Positions 15,251-17,623 of a DNA stretch of 17,623 nucleotides are shown piece after piece. Below the pieces are notes generated by a model, which searched no databases, was not told the origin of the DNA, and saw only the letters and a list, made by a program, of their open reading frames with translations. A program made the translations under genes and the position numbers. Source of the DNA: Betaproteobacteria bacterium (GTDB lineage Bacteria > Pseudomonadota > Gammaproteobacteria > Burkholderiales > Burkholderiaceae_D); the NCBI GenBank assembly GCA_015655165.1, contig JAATFN010000125.1, forward strand, positions 1 to 17,623, in the 5' to 3' direction. Numbering within the stretch: position 1 is the stretch's first letter; every line of letters begins with the position of its first letter.

Positions 15251-15913
15251 TTATACGGGAATCTCGGTCAATTGGTAACCAAATCCGTATACAGGGGTCA
15301 ATTGGTAGCCCCGCTCAGGTTGCAGCACCAGTTTGCTGCGTACCCGAGAGATATGGGTATCGATGGTTCTGGTTGACGGGGTGGTTTGTGTCCCCCAGAT
15401 CGATTCCTGGATATAGGCACGGGACAAAGGATGGCCAATGTGGTCGAGCAACAGGCGTGCCAGTGCAAACTCCTTTTGGGTCAGAATAATCTCTTCTTTC
15501 CGGTAGCTGACCCGGTAGCCGGGCATTTCAAACGTAAAGTCGCCAAACTGGTGCTGCTGTATGTCCTGATACGCAGGATAACGTTGTTTTAATAGTCGCG
15601 TCACACGTATGACCAGATCGGTTTTACGAAGAGGGGTTAATACGTAGTCATTGGCGCCTGACTGCAATGCAGTCAGCAACTGGGTTTGCAGGGCGGGGTC
15701 GGCCAATAGCAATATGGGCGTTTGGTGGTGTTGTGCCCAAGCCAATGCTGCAGTCACGTGCGCCATATCCGATAAGGGCAGGATTAACAGGTGGATATCG
15801 GTATTGTCGGGAAGCTGGTTGGGATGGCGCAAGAAAGAACATTGGTGCGCATAGAGCGAACGAACGATGAACTGGGCTTGGTGGGGTGCTATTCCTAGCA
15901 GGGCAATTTGCAT
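15251..15913 (-). CDS. OmpR-type DNA-binding regulator with a degenerate receiver domain
   Basis: 220 residues: receiver-like domain (about 1-110) plus an OmpR/PhoB winged helix (about 120-218). The output domain looks intact, with ILTQKEFALARLLLDH, LSRAYIQESIWG, RTIDTHISRVRSKL and a final YGFGYQLT. The receiver has lost its chemistry. The acidic pair after strand 1 is replaced (LLGIAP at 5-10), the phospho-acceptor Asp aligns with I44 in DIHLLILPL, and the conserved Lys aligns with T93 in GANDYVLTPL. The fold signature GAxDY is otherwise kept, so this looks like a stable pseudo-receiver and not a decaying gene. No sensor kinase gene is nearby. It lies between the min operon terminator and hemA; targets are unknown. 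The start ATG 15913 has no clear Shine-Dalgarno sequence. Confidence 0.85.
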   Translation of the reverse strand: MQIALLGIAPHQAQFIVRSLYAHQCSFLRHPNQLPDNTDIHLLILPLSDMAHVTAALAWAQHHQTPILLLADPALQTQLLTALQSGANDYVLTPLRKTDLVIRVTRLLKQRYPAYQDIQQHQFGDFTFEMPGYRVSYRKEEIILTQKEFALARLLLDHIGHPLSRAYIQESIWGTQTTPSTRTIDTHISRVRSKLVLQPERGYQLTPVYGFGYQLTEIPV

Positions 15914-15925
15914 CGTATAGTGGTT

Positions 15926-15966
15926 AAAAAGCGGGATTATGCTTTAAATATATGCAAAATCCCGCT
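15926..15966 (-). terminator. Intrinsic terminator after minE
   Basis: AGCGGGATT (15930-15938) pairs perfectly with AATCCCGCT (15958-15966); inside, after one mismatch, three more pairs form over an 11-base loop. Read leftward, the stem ends in a run of five T. It closes the minC-minD-minE unit and separates it from the regulator gene starting at 15913. Confidence 0.85.
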
Positions 15967-15977
15967 AAACACATGGT

Positions 15978-16241
15978 TTAACTTGTTGTCTCGGTGTCTG
16001 GCAAGACAACGTTGACTTCCAGTACTTCAAGATTACCCTGACGATCCAGAGAAATCTTGATACCGTCGGCACTCACTTGTGTATATTTCGAAATCACTTC
16101 GATCAGTTCTTTATGCAGTGCCGGCAAGAAATCAGGGCCAGAACGGCCACCGCGTTCACGGGCGATGATGACTTGCAGACGTTCTTTGGCTGTTGATGCC
16201 GTTTTTTGCTTTGGGGCGAACAAAAAAGAAAGCAGAGACAT
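15978..16241 (-). CDS. minE: Cell division topological specificity factor MinE
   Basis: MinE displaces MinD from the membrane by stimulating its ATPase, producing the pole-to-pole oscillation that keeps FtsZ at midcell. It has 87 residues (E. coli 88). The start ATG 16241 follows a good GGAGG (complement of 16248-16252) and is one base after the minD stop; an open extension to 16286 lies within minD. The N-terminal MSLLSFLF is the membrane-binding segment, the MinD-contacting helix is [13 protein letters not shown] (about 18-30), and the C-terminal topological domain includes [17 protein letters not shown]. It is the last gene of the min operon and is followed by a terminator. Confidence 0.96.
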   Translation of the reverse strand: MSLLSFLFAPKQKTASTAKERLQVIIARERGGRSGPDFLPALHKELIEVISKYTQVSADGIKISLDRQGNLEVLEVNVVLPDTETTS

Positions 16242-16242
16242 A

Positions 16243-17058
16243 TCACTTCCCTCCAAAAAGACGTTGCAACAAGCCAGGCTTTTCATAGCTGGTAAAGCGT
16301 AGTGGTACTTCTGTTCCCAAGAAGCGGGTCACCAGATCTTCATAAGCAACTGCAGCATCAGATTCTTTCAAGTGAATCGCAGGACTGCCCTGATTCGATG
16401 CTTGCAATACCGATTCTGACTCCGGAATGATGCCGATTAACGGGATACGCAGGATTTCCTGGACATCGGTGTATGACAGCATTTCGTCGGCTTCGACGCG
16501 TTTTGCGGAATAACGGGTAATCAGCAAGTGTTCTTTGACGGGCTCTTCGCCTTTCAAGGCACGGCGTGATTTAGCCTGAATAATACCTAAAATACGGTCA
16601 GAGTCACGTACGGAAGAGACTTCCGGGTTGGTCACGATGATCGCTTCGTCGGCAAATGTCAGTGCCATGACCGCACCATGCTCGATACCGGCTGGCGAGT
16701 CACAGATAATGTACTCGAAGCCCATCTTGGCCAAGTCATTTAATACGCGCTCGACACCTTCTTCAGACAGCGCATCCTTGTCACGGGTTTGGGAAGCCGG
16801 CAAAATAAACAGATTGTCGCAATGTTTATCTTTGATCAATGCCTGGTTCAATGTTGCTTCTTCATTGACAACATTGATCAGGTCATAGACGACACGACGT
16901 TCGCAACCCATGATCAAATCCAGATTACGCAAGCCTACATCGAAGTCGACGACAACAGTTTTGTGTCCGCGCATGGCAAGACCGGTGGCGAAACTGGCGC
17001 TGGTTGTCGTTTTACCGACTCCGCCTTTTCCTGATGTTATAACGATAATTTTTGCCAC
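16243..17058 (-). CDS. minD: Septum site-determining ATPase MinD
   Basis: Membrane-cycling P-loop ATPase that recruits MinC in its ATP-bound dimer and releases it on MinE stimulation. It has 271 residues (E. coli 270). The start is GTG at 17058, supported by AAGGAG seven bases upstream and the exact N-terminus [18 protein letters not shown]. The deviant Walker A motif GKGGVGKT is at 10-17, with signature Lys11 and Lys16. [10 protein letters not shown] and the Walker B-like ICDSPAGIE follow. The C-terminal [14 protein letters not shown] is the amphipathic membrane-targeting helix. It is 1 bp from minE and 117 bp from minC, a larger gap than usual within this operon. Confidence 0.98.
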   Translation of the reverse strand: MAKIIVITSGKGGVGKTTTSASFATGLAMRGHKTVVVDFDVGLRNLDLIMGCERRVVYDLINVVNEEATLNQALIKDKHCDNLFILPASQTRDKDALSEEGVERVLNDLAKMGFEYIICDSPAGIEHGAVMALTFADEAIIVTNPEVSSVRDSDRILGIIQAKSRRALKGEEPVKEHLLITRYSAKRVEADEMLSYTDVQEILRIPLIGIIPESESVLQASNQGSPAIHLKESDAAVAYEDLVTRFLGTEVPLRFTSYEKPGLLQRLFGGK

Positions 17059-17160
17059 AAAAAAACTCCTTATTAAATGGGGTTCTTATTTACCCGAGCC
17101 AGCCAGAATGATATGTATGTTGCACTTCTCCCTGAAGTGTTGTCCAACATCCTTATTCTT

Positions 17161-17178
17161 CATACGTATGACATGTCA
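17161..17178. repeat. Two overlapping palindromes at the 3' end of minC
   Basis: CATACGTATG (17161-17170) and TGACATGTCA (17169-17178) are each perfect 10-bp palindromes sharing two bases; the second includes the minC stop codon. A six-pair hairpin, CACTTC (17123-17128) with GAAGTG (17134-17139), lies further into the minC-minD gap. No T run follows any of them in the leftward direction. They may be a protein site or an RNA processing element, or coincidental. Confidence 0.4.
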
Positions 17179-17623
17179 TTTTGCATTGTGCAGTCTTAAC
17201 ACATCAATACGATCGCCTTCAAGGCGAATTTGTACTTGTTGCTGCGAGAGTTCAGCCGGCAAGTCGTTTTCGAATGTCCGGTAAACACCTGCAATAGAGA
17301 CCAGCTCTGCTTCTAAGCTAGTCGTAAAAATACGTGCATCATTGTTGCCGGAAGCACCTGCCAAGGCACGTCCACGTAATGGTGCGTAAATATGGATACT
17401 GCCATCTGCAATGACTTCGGCGCCATTGTTGACAGCTGCCATGATAACCAGATCCGCCCCGCGTGCGTAAATACGTTGTCCGGCACGTATGGGCGTATCT
17501 ACAAATACTGTATTGGATGAAGCCGGTGCTGCCTGTTTTGCAGCAGATGGCGCTGGCACTGAGGCAGCAACAGGTACGGGTTCTTGCGGGCGCACTACCA
17601 TGCTGTCAATGCTTAAACCATGG
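17176..17623 (-). CDS. minC: Septum site-determining protein MinC, C-terminal part (cut by window edge)
   Basis: MinC inhibits FtsZ assembly away from midcell when bound to MinD. About 149 C-terminal codons are visible; the N-terminal FtsZ-inhibiting domain lies beyond the right edge. The frame is open to the last base, so an internal Met at 17601 should not be taken as the start. A proline/alanine-rich linker ([19 protein letters not shown]) is followed by the right-handed beta-helix domain with [44 protein letters not shown], which mediates dimerisation and MinD binding, including the RGRALAG block. The order minC-minD-minE is standard. Confidence 0.95.
   Translation of the reverse strand, partial: HGLSIDSMVVRPQEPVPVAASVPAPSAAKQAAPASSNTVFVDTPIRAGQRIYARGADLVIMAAVNNGAEVIADGSIHIYAPLRGRALAGASGNNDARIFTTSLEAELVSIAGVYRTFENDLPAELSQQQVQIRLEGDRIDVLRLHNAK

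Noticed and set aside
15255..15310. Repeated GGTCAATTGGTA sequence near 15267 and 15297
   Set aside because: It lies inside the regulator gene and encodes the repeated GYQLT peptide of the winged-helix C-terminus, so it is explained by coding sequence.
17101..17160. Hairpin at 17123-17139 as a terminator after minC
   Set aside because: No T tract follows in the leftward direction, and minD continues the operon.
1..17623. tRNA, rRNA, insertion sequences, CRISPR arrays or defence islands
   Set aside because: None seen on either strand; nearly all sequence is accounted for by housekeeping genes and short intergenic regions under about 215 bp.

Overview
The window reads as a conserved, gene-dense chromosomal segment of a betaproteobacterium. 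Gene content and order (lpxL-lpxL-dapF diverging from metK; SAH riboswitch-ahcY-small membrane protein-metF; slt-NDUFA9-like epimerase-cca; hemA-prfA-dsbB-prmC; minC-minD-minE) fit Burkholderiales. The moderate base composition by eye and the gene neighbourhoods make an Oxalobacteraceae-like member my best guess, but taxonomy is inference. I see no mobile element, CRISPR array, tRNA, rRNA or phage island.

Layout. (1) 1-1893, minus: an outer-membrane and cell-wall cluster of two overlapping lauroyl/myristoyl-type lipid A acyltransferases followed by the 5' end of dapF. (2) 2063-6120, plus: the methyl cycle. metK makes SAM; an SAH-responsive riboswitch precedes ahcY, which clears SAH; a small four-helix-type membrane protein follows; metF supplies 5-methyl-THF for methionine regeneration. 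A strong hairpin terminator closes the block. (3) 6188-6775, minus: 5-formyl-THF cyclo-ligase, also one-carbon metabolism, divergent from slt with only 22 bp between the starts. (4) 6798-10935, plus: lytic transglycosylase slt, a frameshifted NDUFA9-like NAD(P)-binding epimerase/dehydratase, and cca. (5) 11099-15913, minus: a degenerate-receiver OmpR-type regulator, hemA, prfA, dsbB, prmC. prmC methylates the GGQ glutamine of the release factor encoded by prfA. (6) 15978-17623, minus: minE, minD and the C-terminal part of minC, the division-site selection system.

The window is mostly housekeeping, and I did not find a new multi-gene system. The points most worth checking are: ahcY ends at an in-frame TAA exactly where the family has Asp/Glu, and the canonical last four residues (HYRY) plus a second TAA follow in frame; the NDUFA9-like gene needs a one-base frame correction; the regulator upstream of hemA has lost every phosphorylation residue of its receiver domain; Cca lacks the HD motif; a possible promoter-sRNA-terminator unit lies downstream of prmC; and metK has a small leader hairpin that I cannot assign to a known class.
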